DNA from: Candidatus Altarchaeota archaeon
Lineage (GTDB): Archaea > Altiarchaeota > Altiarchaeia > IMC4 > QMZM01
NCBI GenBank assembly: GCA_016931955.1
Contig: JAFGDV010000035.1
Span: 1 to 64,000, forward strand
Length of the DNA stretch: 64,000 nucleotides
Direction: 5' to 3'
In this document: positions 7,714-15,335 of the stretch, in pieces
Layout: every line of letters begins with the position of its first letter
Position numbering within the stretch: the stretch's first letter is position 1
Notes under the pieces: generated by a model
Databases searched by the model: none
Told to the model about the DNA's origin: nothing
The model's input: the letters and a program-made list of their open reading frames with translations, nothing else
Position numbers and translations under genes: made by a program

Positions 7714-8434
7714 AACCTGTGAAGAGATAGGGGAGCAGGAGATTAGAGACCTGTGTTATTCAAGTCTAGCGTTGGCTGAGTCGGATGAGAGAATCTGCGA
7801 CAAGATACAGAATAGCACAACAGCCGATCTATGCTGTCAGACGATAGCCTACATGAAACAAGACTCTATAATATGTGGGAAAATCCAGGACCTAGAAAAA
7901 AGGGGGGAATGCTTGCAGGAGATAAGCGAAGTGATTACGACGACCACGTCTACGACCCTTGTAATTTCTGAAGAAAAAAACGTGTCGGCTTCAACAGACA
8001 AAAAAACCTACAGGGGGAATGTGACCCTGGGAGGAGACCACGTCTACGGCGACACAATAAATCTGGCAATAAAAAACAACCTCGACGAAGGCATATTCTT
8101 TGACACAAGCATGATAGAGCCCTTCACAAGCATGTACATCGAATGCCTTGCAGAGGGGGGGTGGCAGATCTGCGATGGGCTTCAGGGGGTGGCTGAATAT
8201 CCTCAAGGCTACAGCTCGGAGAGGTGGATGCAGACAGCAACAAAACTCAAAGCCGGCGAAGAACACACCTACAGACACGAGATCGCGTCAACCCCTGAGT
8301 GGAACCCATACACAGCGGAAAGATACCGGTTCAGGCTAGAATACACGTTCGGCTTAAAGGGAAGAGGCGACTGGATGAACAGAAGCCTCTTTGAAACCAT
8401 CTATTCGAATGAGTTCACGATCGCTGAAAGCTAG
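7652..8434 (+). CDS. Lipoprotein with Cys-repeat module and Thr linker
   Basis: A 260-residue secreted protein. A signal peptide ends near LMCACLS. Residues about 22-85 hold regularly spaced cysteines in the pattern I-x-D-L-C-x5-A-x4-D-x-x-I-C-x-K-I, repeated about twice. A short Thr linker (about residues 93-100) follows, then a beta-rich domain from about residue 105 that resembles immunoglobulin-like or BsuPI-like folds (EHTYRHEIASTPEW). The same Cys module occurs in the lipoprotein at 13237. No catalytic residues recognised. Confidence 0.7.
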   Translation: MRALVMALMPFILMCACLSHETCEEIGEQEIRDLCYSSLALAESDERICDKIQNSTTADLCCQTIAYMKQDSIICGKIQDLEKRGECLQEISEVITTTTSTTLVISEEKNVSASTDKKTYRGNVTLGGDHVYGDTINLAIKNNLDEGIFFDTSMIEPFTSMYIECLAEGGWQICDGLQGVAEYPQGYSSERWMQTATKLKAGEEHTYRHEIASTPEWNPYTAERYRFRLEYTFGLKGRGDWMNRSLFETIYSNEFTIAES

Positions 8435-8558
8435 ACCTTAAATCCTCCAGATCCTTTGAGTATTTTTCCGATTTCGCCCTATCAATGCTTGGATCAGACT
8501 CAATAACCAAGTAGATGTATGCAATAACTCCTGCCCCAACGACGGCTTCTATGAACAC
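8415..8558 (-). CDS. Possible small single-helix membrane protein
   Basis: A 47-codon ORF with GTG start at 8558. It has a hydrophobic stretch (EAVVGAGVIAYIYLVI) followed by a charged tail (DRAKSEKYSKDLEDLR). The composition is that of a real one-helix protein rather than random sequence. A G-rich patch lies about 12 nt before the GTG, and a TATA-like AAATATATTA block lies near 8632-8642. Its 3' end overlaps the lipoprotein stop by 20 nt. It is too short for firm support. Confidence 0.35.
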   Translation of the reverse strand: MFIEAVVGAGVIAYIYLVIESDPSIDRAKSEKYSKDLEDLRSSFQRS

Positions 8559-8713
8559 GGTATAACCCCCATCGCGCCAATGTAATCTATTATGATCTAA
8601 TCTGTAAAAACCGGATTTTAACTACATGTAGAAAATATATTATCTAAGGTGGTGGAAGTGTGTAAGACTTGCGCCTCACGTAATACAAAGAAGAAGGATG
8701 AAAAGAGATGGTC

Positions 8714-9229
8714 TTAGAGGCGTTGCTCTGAGAGCATCAGGTGGTCGGTTTCCACTTCAATAAATGCCTCAAAGATCTGTTTTATCCTTGGATTGGATGA
8801 TGCGGTCGCGGCCTTCTTATAGAATTCGATGGCCCTGGTTTCTCTGGCATGAGACTCCTCAAGGTTCTCTCTGTTGCTTGTGTGGCAGGTTTCCTTCCGT
8901 TTATCAGTGCTGCTCAACTTCAGTATCTTCCTCCAGACTGAGGCGTGCTCTGCTTCGACCTTACCTAAAGCCTTAAACAGGAGCTTGCCTTCAGCGTCAT
9001 CGGTTTTCTCGGCGGCGCAGAAATAGAAGGCTGAATTACTTAGCTCAACATCCAGGGCATGCTCTAAGATTGCTATATCCCTCTTATCCAAGCTAACGTT
9101 GAATTCTGCTTTAGCATACCTTGCTTCCTTGATGTATCGCCCATGCGCCCCGCAGAAGGGGCAGTTGGCGGGAGGCTCCTCTCCTATGTAGGGGTCACCG
9201 CATATCTCACACCTCCAAAGTTTAACCAT
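8714..9229 (-). CDS. Rubrerythrin-like protein with N-terminal rubredoxin domain
   Basis: A 171-residue protein. Residues 1-25 form a rubredoxin-type iron site (CEICGDPY and CPFCG). A ferritin-like four-helix domain follows, with ExxH-type motifs EAEHASVW and ETDHLMLSEQ plus Glu residues at ILEHALDVE and ESHARE. The rubredoxin at the N-terminus makes it the 'reverse' domain order. Such proteins reduce peroxide in anaerobes. It lies just downstream of the SDR gene on the same strand (18-nt gap). Confidence 0.85.
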   Translation of the reverse strand: MVKLWRCEICGDPYIGEEPPANCPFCGAHGRYIKEARYAKAEFNVSLDKRDIAILEHALDVELSNSAFYFCAAEKTDDAEGKLLFKALGKVEAEHASVWRKILKLSSTDKRKETCHTSNRENLEESHARETRAIEFYKKAATASSNPRIKQIFEAFIEVETDHLMLSEQRL

Positions 9230-9247
9230 CTCAACTCACCTCACATG

Positions 9248-9943
9248 TTATATCTCCCCTCCGATGTACTCCCAGACGTCGACGTCTTCGCCTGAGTTTT
9301 TTCCAAGGGTTTCGGCAGCAGTCTTGACGATGATCCCAGCAACCTTCCTGGGCTCGACTCCTCTATACTTGGTCATCCTGGTAGCAGTCATTCCCGGGTT
9401 TATGGAGTAGACCCTTATCCCCTGGGGGAGCTCTTCGGCGAGGGCTTGAGTGAAGCCGCGGACTCCGAACTTGGTTCCACAGTACGTTGTAAGCTCATAG
9501 AAACCCTGTTTACCTGCGCTGCTGGCGATATTAATTATAATCCCGTCGCCCTGTTCTAGGAAAATAGGTAAAAAAGAGCGAGTCACCTTGATAAGACCGA
9601 TCAGGTTCACGTCAATCTGTTCCTCTATGTCTTCAATCGACTGCTCAACCAAGGGAGTCCAGCGAATAACCCCTGCGTTGTTTATCAGCACGTCTACCCT
9701 GCCGAATTCCTCAAGAACGTTCTCCCTCAATTCCTCGATGGATGAGTCGTCTCTAACATCCAGATGAAAGAGAACCGCTTTCCCTTTTTTTTTGCATTCA
9801 GAGTGTACCTGTTCTCCTGCGTGTTTCCCTCTGCTATAAGTTATGATAACCTTTGAGCCTTTTCTGGCGAACAACAACGCGGTTTCTCTGCCGATGCCCG
9901 AGCTTGAGCCCGTGACCAAGACAACTTTGTCTCGTAATTCCAT
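9248..9943 (-). CDS. Short-chain dehydrogenase/reductase
   Basis: A 231-residue classical SDR. The cofactor motif is TGSSSGIGRE (residues about 11-20). NNAG follows near residue 88. The catalytic residues are Ser in NIASSAGKQG and Tyr/Lys in YCGTKFG. It resembles 3-oxoacyl-ACP reductases in sequence, but the substrate cannot be read, and archaea normally lack ACP-based fatty acid synthesis. It is probably co-transcribed with the downstream rubrerythrin-like gene and divergent from the nitroreductase. Confidence 0.88.
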   Translation of the reverse strand: MELRDKVVLVTGSSSGIGRETALLFARKGSKVIITYSRGKHAGEQVHSECKKKGKAVLFHLDVRDDSSIEELRENVLEEFGRVDVLINNAGVIRWTPLVEQSIEDIEEQIDVNLIGLIKVTRSFLPIFLEQGDGIIINIASSAGKQGFYELTTYCGTKFGVRGFTQALAEELPQGIRVYSINPGMTATRMTKYRGVEPRKVAGIIVKTAAETLGKNSGEDVDVWEYIGGEI

Positions 9944-9977
9944 CCTTTATTACTTTACATACGAAAATATATTTAGA

Positions 9978-10487
9978 ATGGATGCAATAAAGGCCATAAA
10001 GACTCGGAGAAGCGTACGCGAGTACTCAGACCAACATGTGGCAGACGAAACCATCAGGGATCTGCTTGAGGCTGCCATGTGCGCGCCCTCTGCGGGCAAC
10101 GAACAACCCTGGCATTTTATCGTCATAAGGGATCAGGGGGTACTGGAGGAAATACCAAGGGTGCATCCATACGCCCTCATGGTAAAGAAGGCATCCGCTG
10201 CCTTAGTTGTCTGCGGCGACACTCGGTTGGAGAAACACAAGGGATTCTGGGTGCAAGACTGTGCTGCGGCGACAGAGAACATACTGTTGGCTGCGAACGC
10301 GAAGGGATTGGGGGCAGTTTGGTTGGGCATCTATCCCCGAAAAGACAGGGTCTTAGGCATGCAGAAGCTGTTGAAGCTGCCCGAGGAGGTAATACCCCTC
10401 GCCTTAGTACCCCTGGGTTATCCTCTAAGCAGGCTTCCGGGCTCGGAAAGATTCAACGAATCAAGGATACATGAAGACCGGTGGTAG
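9978..10487 (+). CDS. Nitroreductase family flavoprotein
   Basis: A 169-residue protein. It shows the family start MDAIKAIKTRRSVREYSD, then AAMCAPSAGNEQPWHFIV and GLGAVWLGIYP, the residues that hold FMN and the substrate. Oxygen-insensitive reduction of nitro, quinone or other electrophiles is usual for the family. The natural substrate is unknown. ATG 9978 matches the family start; an upstream in-frame extension runs through the SDR gene and is rejected. The 3' end overlaps the convergent radical SAM gene by 27 nt. Confidence 0.88.
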   Translation: MDAIKAIKTRRSVREYSDQHVADETIRDLLEAAMCAPSAGNEQPWHFIVIRDQGVLEEIPRVHPYALMVKKASAALVVCGDTRLEKHKGFWVQDCAAATENILLAANAKGLGAVWLGIYPRKDRVLGMQKLLKLPEEVIPLALVPLGYPLSRLPGSERFNESRIHEDRW

Positions 10488-11549
10488 ATTATCTGGGATA
10501 TGGAAGTTGAATCTTCCGTTGTTTTTTATCCAGATATTGGGGCAGTGGGTCCACATGTCACATGCAGAGCAGATGGGGTTATAGTCCCACCTACCCTCCA
10601 GGTGCATTTCACGAAGCTTTGCTTTCTGTAGGTGGAAATCCATAAAGGACTTTTCATGGAGGTTACCCAGAAAAAGTTCGTTGTTTTTTCCAGAGGCTAA
10701 ACCTGCGCCGCAGGGATATACGTTCCCATCCTTGTCTATGCAGATGGTCGTCCATAGCCTGAGGCAGGGATATCTATCGCCTGTATGCCTTACATGGAAG
10801 TCGTCTCTATCTATCTTACCCCCCCAGTTTATAACAGACCAAACAGAGATGTTGTCGTTTAGGCCGATAAGTGGTTTCCAGAATTCCTTGAACTCTTTGA
10901 TTTCTGGTTCAGTCTTTTTTGTCTCAAGTATCTGGATGTCGACTCCAGGCTTCAAGCCTCTTCCAAGCTTTTTTCTAATAGACAAAAAGTTTTTTATGTT
11001 GTTCACCACCAGGTCATATCTATCTGCGCCAGCCAACCACCTGTAAGTGTTTTTACTGCCTGCGTTTATGCTAAGCAAAAGCCAGTCCGTCCTATCCAGT
11101 AATCTGATGAGCATCTTGGAGCATTCTTCATCCAGCAGTGTTCCATTGGTGGCAATCTGTATGAGGGAGTGGGGGCATTTGGTTTTCGTGTACTCTATTG
11201 CATCAGATAGCCTTGGATACATCAGGGGCTCGCCAACACCGTAAAGCCGGATTATGGTCCGGCTATCAACGAATCTTGCGATATTGTCGATGATCCCCTT
11301 GAAGAAGTCGAAGTCTATGTCGCCTGCATTGGAGCCTTCGATACCTGTTCGAGGGCACATAAGGCATCTGAGATTGCACCTGTTTGTCAACTCTATCCTC
11401 ACCACCCGATATATGCCAAAAAAATCGCATAATCGCTGTGATTCATACAAGCCCATATACTCCCCGTAGTTGATTAGGGTCTCTAAGAGTTTTATGACTG
11501 GTTTTCCCTTACTTAATATGTTTTTTATCGGACTCTGTTTTTTAGTCAT
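10461..11549 (-). CDS. Radical SAM protein with SPASM-like C-terminus
   Basis: A 362-residue protein. The radical SAM cluster motif is CNLRCLMC (near residue 58), followed by an AdoMet-binding region with YGVGEPLMYP. The C-terminus has cysteines in the order CLRLW, DKDGNVYPCGAG and CSACDMWTHC, consistent with a SPASM or twitch domain binding extra Fe-S clusters. Such enzymes modify peptides or act on small substrates. No precursor peptide or partner is obvious nearby. The first 45 residues are a non-conserved lead. Confidence 0.85.
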   Translation of the reverse strand: MTKKQSPIKNILSKGKPVIKLLETLINYGEYMGLYESQRLCDFFGIYRVVRIELTNRCNLRCLMCPRTGIEGSNAGDIDFDFFKGIIDNIARFVDSRTIIRLYGVGEPLMYPRLSDAIEYTKTKCPHSLIQIATNGTLLDEECSKMLIRLLDRTDWLLLSINAGSKNTYRWLAGADRYDLVVNNIKNFLSIRKKLGRGLKPGVDIQILETKKTEPEIKEFKEFWKPLIGLNDNISVWSVINWGGKIDRDDFHVRHTGDRYPCLRLWTTICIDKDGNVYPCGAGLASGKNNELFLGNLHEKSFMDFHLQKAKLREMHLEGRWDYNPICSACDMWTHCPNIWIKNNGRFNFHIPDNLPPVFMYP

Positions 11550-11605
11550 TGTGCTACAGTGCCTTTTTGTATGGTAACTAATTGACTTTAATCATCTAAT
11601 AAATG

Positions 11606-11613
11606 GTTTATAT
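11606..11613 (+). promoter_or_regulatory. TATA-like box upstream of the ADH synthase leader
   Basis: The octamer GTTTATAT/TTTATATA lies about 27-34 nt before the ATG of the leader ORF at 11641 and about 185 nt before the ADH synthase ATG. Archaeal transcription normally starts 25-30 nt after the TATA box. The predicted transcript would therefore begin at or next to 11641, making the leader ORF essentially leaderless. Confidence 0.5.
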
Positions 11614-11640
11614 ACCTGTCTTACCCTATCCCTTATTGTG

Positions 11641-11718
11641 ATGGACGCATCGATTCAGGGTAAGGGTTGCAGTGTTGTATGCTTTTTCTTCAGCTTCGGC
11701 TATTCCTATTTTCGCTAG
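11641..11718 (+). CDS. Possible Phe/Tyr-rich leader peptide of ADH synthase mRNA
   Basis: A 25-codon ORF, ATG to TAG, ending 76 nt before the ADH synthase start. Seven of its last 11 residues are aromatic (FFFSFGYSYFR). Its start coincides with the predicted transcription start. Candidate stems compete around its stop: 11643-11648 with 11722-11727 (GGACGC/GCGTCC), or 11713-11716 with 11721-11724 (CGCT/AGCG). A third stem (11771-11775 with 11783-11787) could cover the ribosome-binding site GAGGTG of ADH synthase. The design resembles bacterial amino-acid attenuators. Caution: the T-rich DNA alone favours Phe codons. Confidence 0.45.
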   Translation: MDASIQGKGCSVVCFFFSFGYSYFR

Positions 11719-11794
11719 ATAGCGTCCGCGATTCCGCCATAAACTGCTTGGTGTGTCTTCTTCCTTTCATATCTCGATCTTTGAGGTGATCTAT
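11719..11794 (+). promoter_or_regulatory. Structured leader between leader ORF and ADH synthase
   Basis: This 76-nt stretch contains the 3' arms of the competing stems, a pyrimidine-rich tract (TGTCTTCTTCCTTTC at about 11754-11768) and the ribosome-binding site GAGGTGAT at 11783-11790. ATCTC at 11771-11775 can pair with GAGGT at 11783-11787, which would hide the ribosome-binding site. The sequence allows either transcription stopping at the pyrimidine tract or control of translation. Confidence 0.4.
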
Positions 11795-12595
11795 ATGAGT
11801 TACACAGGAAAAGCCGTTCGACTGGAGCGGATAATGAACAGGGAAACAAAAAGGACAGTGATAGTTCCAATGGACCACGGGATGAGTGTGGGTCCCATCC
11901 CGGGTTTAGTGGACATGGGGGAGACCGTTGACTTAGTGGCTGAGGGAGGTGCTAATGCCGTCTTAGGGCACATAGGTCTGCCATTGTTCGGCCACAGAAG
12001 ACATGGGAAAGACATTGGATTGATACTCCACCTATCAGGGAGTACGTCGATCAGCCCGGACCCGAACAATAAGGTGTTGATGACGCCAGTAGAGGATGCG
12101 ATAAAGATGGGCGCTGATGCTGTTTCTGTTCACATCAACATAGGGGCTGACACGGATTGTGAGATGCTGCGCAAGCTGGGTATGACGGCCAGCAAGTGCA
12201 GGGAATGGGGGATGCCTCTTCTGGCGATGATGTATCCCCGGGGGAAGAAGATCAATTCAGAGCATTCTGCGGAATATGTGAAGATCGCTGCGAGGGCGGC
12301 GGCGGAGATAGGCGCCGACATAGTGAAGACAAACTATACAGGCGACGTGGACTCCTTCAGGGAGGTGACTAGGGGTTGTCCAGTGCCTGTGGTGGTAGCG
12401 GGTGGTCCTAGGATGTCGACAACACGTCAGCTGTTGGAGATGATACATGACTCAGTAGAGGGAGGGGGCTCAGGCGTTGCTATAGGTAGAAACGTCTTCC
12501 AGGCCAGGAACCCAACGGAGATGGTGAAAGCCATAGTAAAGATAGTGCACGAAGGCTGTGAAGTGGATGAGGTGTTGAAGGAATTCAGGTTATGA
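11795..12595 (+). CDS. aroA': 2-amino-3,7-dideoxy-D-threo-hept-6-ulosonate (ADH) synthase
   Basis: A 266-residue class I aldolase-like enzyme, clearly of the archaeal MJ0400 type. It catalyses the first committed step of the archaeal route to 3-dehydroquinate and hence Phe, Tyr and Trp. Signatures: [11 protein letters not shown] near residue 26, [26 protein letters not shown] and the Schiff-base Lys in [10 protein letters not shown], then VVVAGGPR and [13 protein letters not shown] 11795 follows GAGGTGAT and begins where family members align; the 14-codon upstream extension is rejected. The partner dehydroquinate synthase II is not in the window. Its 3' end overlaps the next convergent gene by 6 nt. 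Confidence 0.93.
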   Translation: MSYTGKAVRLERIMNRETKRTVIVPMDHGMSVGPIPGLVDMGETVDLVAEGGANAVLGHIGLPLFGHRRHGKDIGLILHLSGSTSISPDPNNKVLMTPVEDAIKMGADAVSVHINIGADTDCEMLRKLGMTASKCREWGMPLLAMMYPRGKKINSEHSAEYVKIAARAAAEIGADIVKTNYTGDVDSFREVTRGCPVPVVVAGGPRMSTTRQLLEMIHDSVEGGGSGVAIGRNVFQARNPTEMVKAIVKIVHEGCEVDEVLKEFRL

Positions 12596-13093
12596 AGTAA
12601 CGACCTTGAAGTCCTTGAAACTGCCGGTTTCAGTCAAAAACTCTATCTCAGTCTCGAGAAGGGACCGGTGTTTTTCCTCCTCCCCCAGTAGCTCTTTAAA
12701 GAATCTTCTGAGATCTGGTTTTTCTGCTTTCTCAGCCAGTTCATGGTAGAGCTTGATGCTGTTGTCTTCCACCCTTATGGCTATGTTTAATGCGTCAAGG
12801 GCGTCTGATCTTTTATCTAAGTTGCCTCCTGGGACGTGTTTTTCAAAGATTCTGTCCGCTTTTTTCATCTTCTTGATCCGGTTCCTGTACTCGCAGTATC
12901 CTCTGTTGGATCTCTTTTTATAGATTTCGACGATCTTGTCGTAGTGTATCAGTTCCTCCCCGGCGAGATAGCGGAAGAACTCTTGGCCCTCCCTGCTTGT
13001 TGTATGCTCAGCACATTGCATGTAGAATTCATGGCCCTCTATCTCTAAGTTCAAGGCCTTATCCAAGGCACTATAGAAACCGTTGGAGTTCAT
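12590..13093 (-). CDS. Ferritin-like/rubrerythrin-family diiron protein
   Basis: A 167-residue protein with two repeats of a helix pair bearing diiron ligands: [10 protein letters not shown] and [12 protein letters not shown] in the first half, [12 protein letters not shown] and [11 protein letters not shown] in the second. No rubredoxin domain is present. Such proteins bind two irons and act in peroxide defence or iron handling. It is the second ferritin-like protein within 4 kb, which suggests oxidative-stress protection of an anaerobe. Confidence 0.82.
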   Translation of the reverse strand: MNSNGFYSALDKALNLEIEGHEFYMQCAEHTTSREGQEFFRYLAGEELIHYDKIVEIYKKRSNRGYCEYRNRIKKMKKADRIFEKHVPGGNLDKRSDALDALNIAIRVEDNSIKLYHELAEKAEKPDLRRFFKELLGEEEKHRSLLETEIEFLTETGSFKDFKVVTS

Positions 13094-13141
13094 TCATGTC
13101 CCTCGTTGGTTAAGTATTAGTATGCGAGATAAAAAGTCGAA

Positions 13142-13300
13142 ATGCAGTACGATGGAGCCATGGAGAAGCTTAGGGAGCTATCCGATCCCAGAGCGCTTCT
13201 TGAGGGATCTGAAGAGCGAGACGGTCTAGAACAGGCTCAGGGTATCATAAACCAGAGTTCGTGTTCCCAGCCGTTTCTTGCGTACTGGCTTTGGGTGTAG
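13142..13300 (+). CDS. Possible small ORF or gene remnant
   Basis: A 52-codon ORF starting MQYDGAMEKLRELSDP. The first 35 residues have a natural charged, helix-forming composition. The last part runs antisense to the lipoprotein at 13237 and looks non-coding. It has no ribosome-binding site. A weak TATA-like TTAAGTATT lies about 25-32 nt upstream. It may be the remaining N-terminus of a truncated gene. Confidence 0.22.
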   Translation: MQYDGAMEKLRELSDPRALLEGSEERDGLEQAQGIINQSSCSQPFLAYWLWV

Positions 13301-13833
13301 TTTCTACCCCCTCTAGATGCTGTGACGTTGTATGTGTCCCCTGAAGGTACCTCCATTGAATAGAATCCTTCCCCATCCGTTGTGTCTACTGCTTCCTCTT
13401 CACCAGTCGTCTGGGATATTGCATAGACCTTCACGCCTTTAACTGCGAGCCTGGTTGTCTTGTCCATGACGTAGCCGTTGATCACAGCAGACCCTGTTTT
13501 TTCCCCTTGTATGTTTATCAGACAAAGCCCTTGTGCGCTTTTTCTCTCTATGAGCTCGCAGACGCTCTCATTCCTGGATTTTATCCCCAGACTGAGGAGG
13601 CAGTTGTCTCTTTCAATCTGGTCTTCATAGGTCATGCAGTCGTCTGCTGAATCAACATGCAGGTAGGACAAGGTTGTCGTCGTGGTTGTTGAGGTGGTCG
13701 TCTTTGTCGTAGTCGTTGTGGTTGTTGTGGTCGTCGTCGTTATTGATGTTGTTGTTTCTTCCCCCTTTTGTTCAACGCATCCCACCAATGCAATCATTAA
13801 GCATACCAGAATCGTGAGATGTCTTGTGTTCAT
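13237..13833 (-). CDS. Lipoprotein with Thr linker, Cys module and carboxypeptidase-regulatory-like domain
   Basis: A 198-residue secreted protein. The signal peptide ends in the lipobox IALVGC. A long Thr/Ser linker covers about residues 27-56. A Cys module follows (DDC, RDNCLLSLG, SVCELI and GLCLI, about residues 63-106), matching that of the lipoprotein at 7652. The C-terminal beta domain (VINGYVMDKTTRLAVKGVKV to YSMEVPSG) has the carboxypeptidase-regulatory-like fold often used in surface proteins. Function unknown; probably cell-surface exposed. Confidence 0.75.
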   Translation of the reverse strand: MNTRHLTILVCLMIALVGCVEQKGEETTTSITTTTTTTTTTTTKTTTSTTTTTTLSYLHVDSADDCMTYEDQIERDNCLLSLGIKSRNESVCELIERKSAQGLCLINIQGEKTGSAVINGYVMDKTTRLAVKGVKVYAISQTTGEEEAVDTTDGEGFYSMEVPSGDTYNVTASRGGRNYTQSQYARNGWEHELWFMIP

Positions 13834-14711
13834 CTTGGTTTTCCCTCATCGACGTCTTTTTTGAATACGATGGTCCTGTAGGGGAAGGGTATCTCTACCC
13901 CCTCCTTGTCGAATCTTTCCTTTATGTTCTTGTTGAGGTCGCAGCCCAGTCGGAAGGCTGCTGCCGGATCCGGCGTCCAGACGTAGGCCCTCAGTTTGAC
14001 TGAGGAGTCACCGAATCCGATGACTTTGACTGACACAGGCTCATGGCCTTTGATCTTTTCCTCGGTTGTTCGTTTGTCCAGGAAGTCGGGGTGCTTGATC
14101 GCCTCATCTTTCATGATATTCATCGCCTTATCTATGTCGGAGTCGTAGCTGATCCCGAATTCCACGAATTTGCAGATCCTCTCGTCTCCGAGCTGGGCGT
14201 TCTCTATCACTTCATTACCGATTATAGAGTTGGGTATGACAATGCGCTTGTTTTCGAAGGTTTTTATCACCGTATGCCTCAAGTTTATGTCCTCCACGAT
14301 TCCACTAATGTCCTCCTTTATCTTTATTCTGTCTCCTACCCTGAAGGGTTGGAATATGGAGATAAAAAGACCGCTGACTACATTAGAGAAGGCCTGTTGG
14401 GAGGCGAAACCGATGATCACTGCTATGACGCCCGCCCCTGCGAATATGGAGAGGGATAGTGTTCTTAGGTCCTTTATACTATAAATGGCGATGCCTAAAC
14501 CGACTGTGTAGATTACTGCGGATATCAGATGCTTCAGGAAGTTGTATCTGGTGGGGTCAACCTGGAGCAATTCAGACGACTTATTGAATGATCTGTCCAA
14601 TATTCTCCTAACGAACTTTGCGACAATGAATGTGGTTACGACTATGATTGCGGCCAGGGTCAGTTCTCTTAGGTCGAAAGTGGTGTCTGGGAATATGTCA
14701 GATAAGTCCAT
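13830..14711 (-). CDS. mscS: Small-conductance mechanosensitive channel (MscS family)
   Basis: A 293-residue protein with three N-terminal helices, of which the third contains the pore-lining Gly/Ala pattern (GAGVIAVIIGFASQQAFSNVVSG). The beta domain follows (FRVGDRIKIKEDISGIVEDI, then VIPNSIIGNEVIEN). It opens under membrane tension to relieve osmotic shock. I chose ATG 14711, just before the first helix. A further upstream extension to 14825 would run over the arginine decarboxylase gene. It overlaps the lipoprotein start by 4 nt. Confidence 0.9.
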   Translation of the reverse strand: MDLSDIFPDTTFDLRELTLAAIIVVTTFIVAKFVRRILDRSFNKSSELLQVDPTRYNFLKHLISAVIYTVGLGIAIYSIKDLRTLSLSIFAGAGVIAVIIGFASQQAFSNVVSGLFISIFQPFRVGDRIKIKEDISGIVEDINLRHTVIKTFENKRIVIPNSIIGNEVIENAQLGDERICKFVEFGISYDSDIDKAMNIMKDEAIKHPDFLDKRTTEEKIKGHEPVSVKVIGFGDSSVKLRAYVWTPDPAAAFRLGCDLNKNIKERFDKEGVEIPFPYRTIVFKKDVDEGKPR

Positions 14712-14780
14712 ATTGATTATGATTGAGATTTGGACATAAAATATGGTGGATTTTAAATCCTGAATTGGTAATAATAGGAT

Positions 14781-15335
14781 ATGATTCCGAAGAGGGTATT
14801 CTTTGTGAAGGGTCTGGGCGTTCATAAGGATAAGCTCGCATCCTTTGAGTTGGCTCTCCGGGATGCTGGCATAGAGAAATTCAATCTAGTGAATGTTTCC
14901 AGCATTCTGCCCCCAAGGTGCGAGGTCGTTAAGCCAGATGCTGGGTTGAAGCATATGAAGCCTGGCCAGATCGTGTATTGTGTGATGGCGAAGACTGAGA
15001 CAAATGAGCCGAACAGGCTTGTCTCCGCGGCGATAGGATGTGCCGTTCCGAATAATAAAGACATCCATGGTTACCTGTCAGAGCATCACGCCTTCGGCGA
15101 GAAGGGTAGTGTTTCAGGGGAATACGCGGAGGATCTTGCAGCCACCATGCTTGCAACAACCCTCGGAATACCATTCGACCCAAACAAGGCGTGGGATGAG
15201 AGGAAGCGGATCTATAAAGCAAGCGGTCACATATTCAGGACAACCCATATCTGCCAATCCGCCGAAGGCAACAAAGGCGGATTATGGACGACGGTGATCG
15301 CTGCCGCAGTCTTTGTGGTCGAGGATGGACAATAA
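14781..15335 (+). CDS. pdaD: Pyruvoyl-dependent arginine decarboxylase
   Basis: A 184-residue proenzyme that cleaves itself within the [10 protein letters not shown] motif (about residues 46-55) to form the pyruvoyl group. It converts arginine to agmatine. Other family motifs: [31 protein letters not shown] and the C-terminal [14 protein letters not shown]. The stop overlaps the agmatinase start by 11 nt, giving a two-step polyamine operon. A short divergent promoter region separates it from mscS. Confidence 0.95.
   Translation: MIPKRVFFVKGLGVHKDKLASFELALRDAGIEKFNLVNVSSILPPRCEVVKPDAGLKHMKPGQIVYCVMAKTETNEPNRLVSAAIGCAVPNNKDIHGYLSEHHAFGEKGSVSGEYAEDLAATMLATTLGIPFDPNKAWDERKRIYKASGHIFRTTHICQSAEGNKGGLWTTVIAAAVFVVEDGQ

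Noticed and set aside
8649-8717. 22-codon ORF (VVEVCKTCASRNTKKKDEKRWS-like) before the rubrerythrin stop
   Set aside because: The only TATA-like block lies too close upstream, the ORF is very short, and a single Cys pair is not enough evidence.
13682-13760. Repetitive GTTGTTGTGG block that looks like a microsatellite
   Set aside because: It is the antisense of the Thr-rich linker in the lipoprotein at 13237-13833.
14043-14484. Two plus-strand ORFs opposite the MscS gene
   Set aside because: Both are antisense shadows; the minus strand carries a complete MscS with pore and beta-domain motifs.
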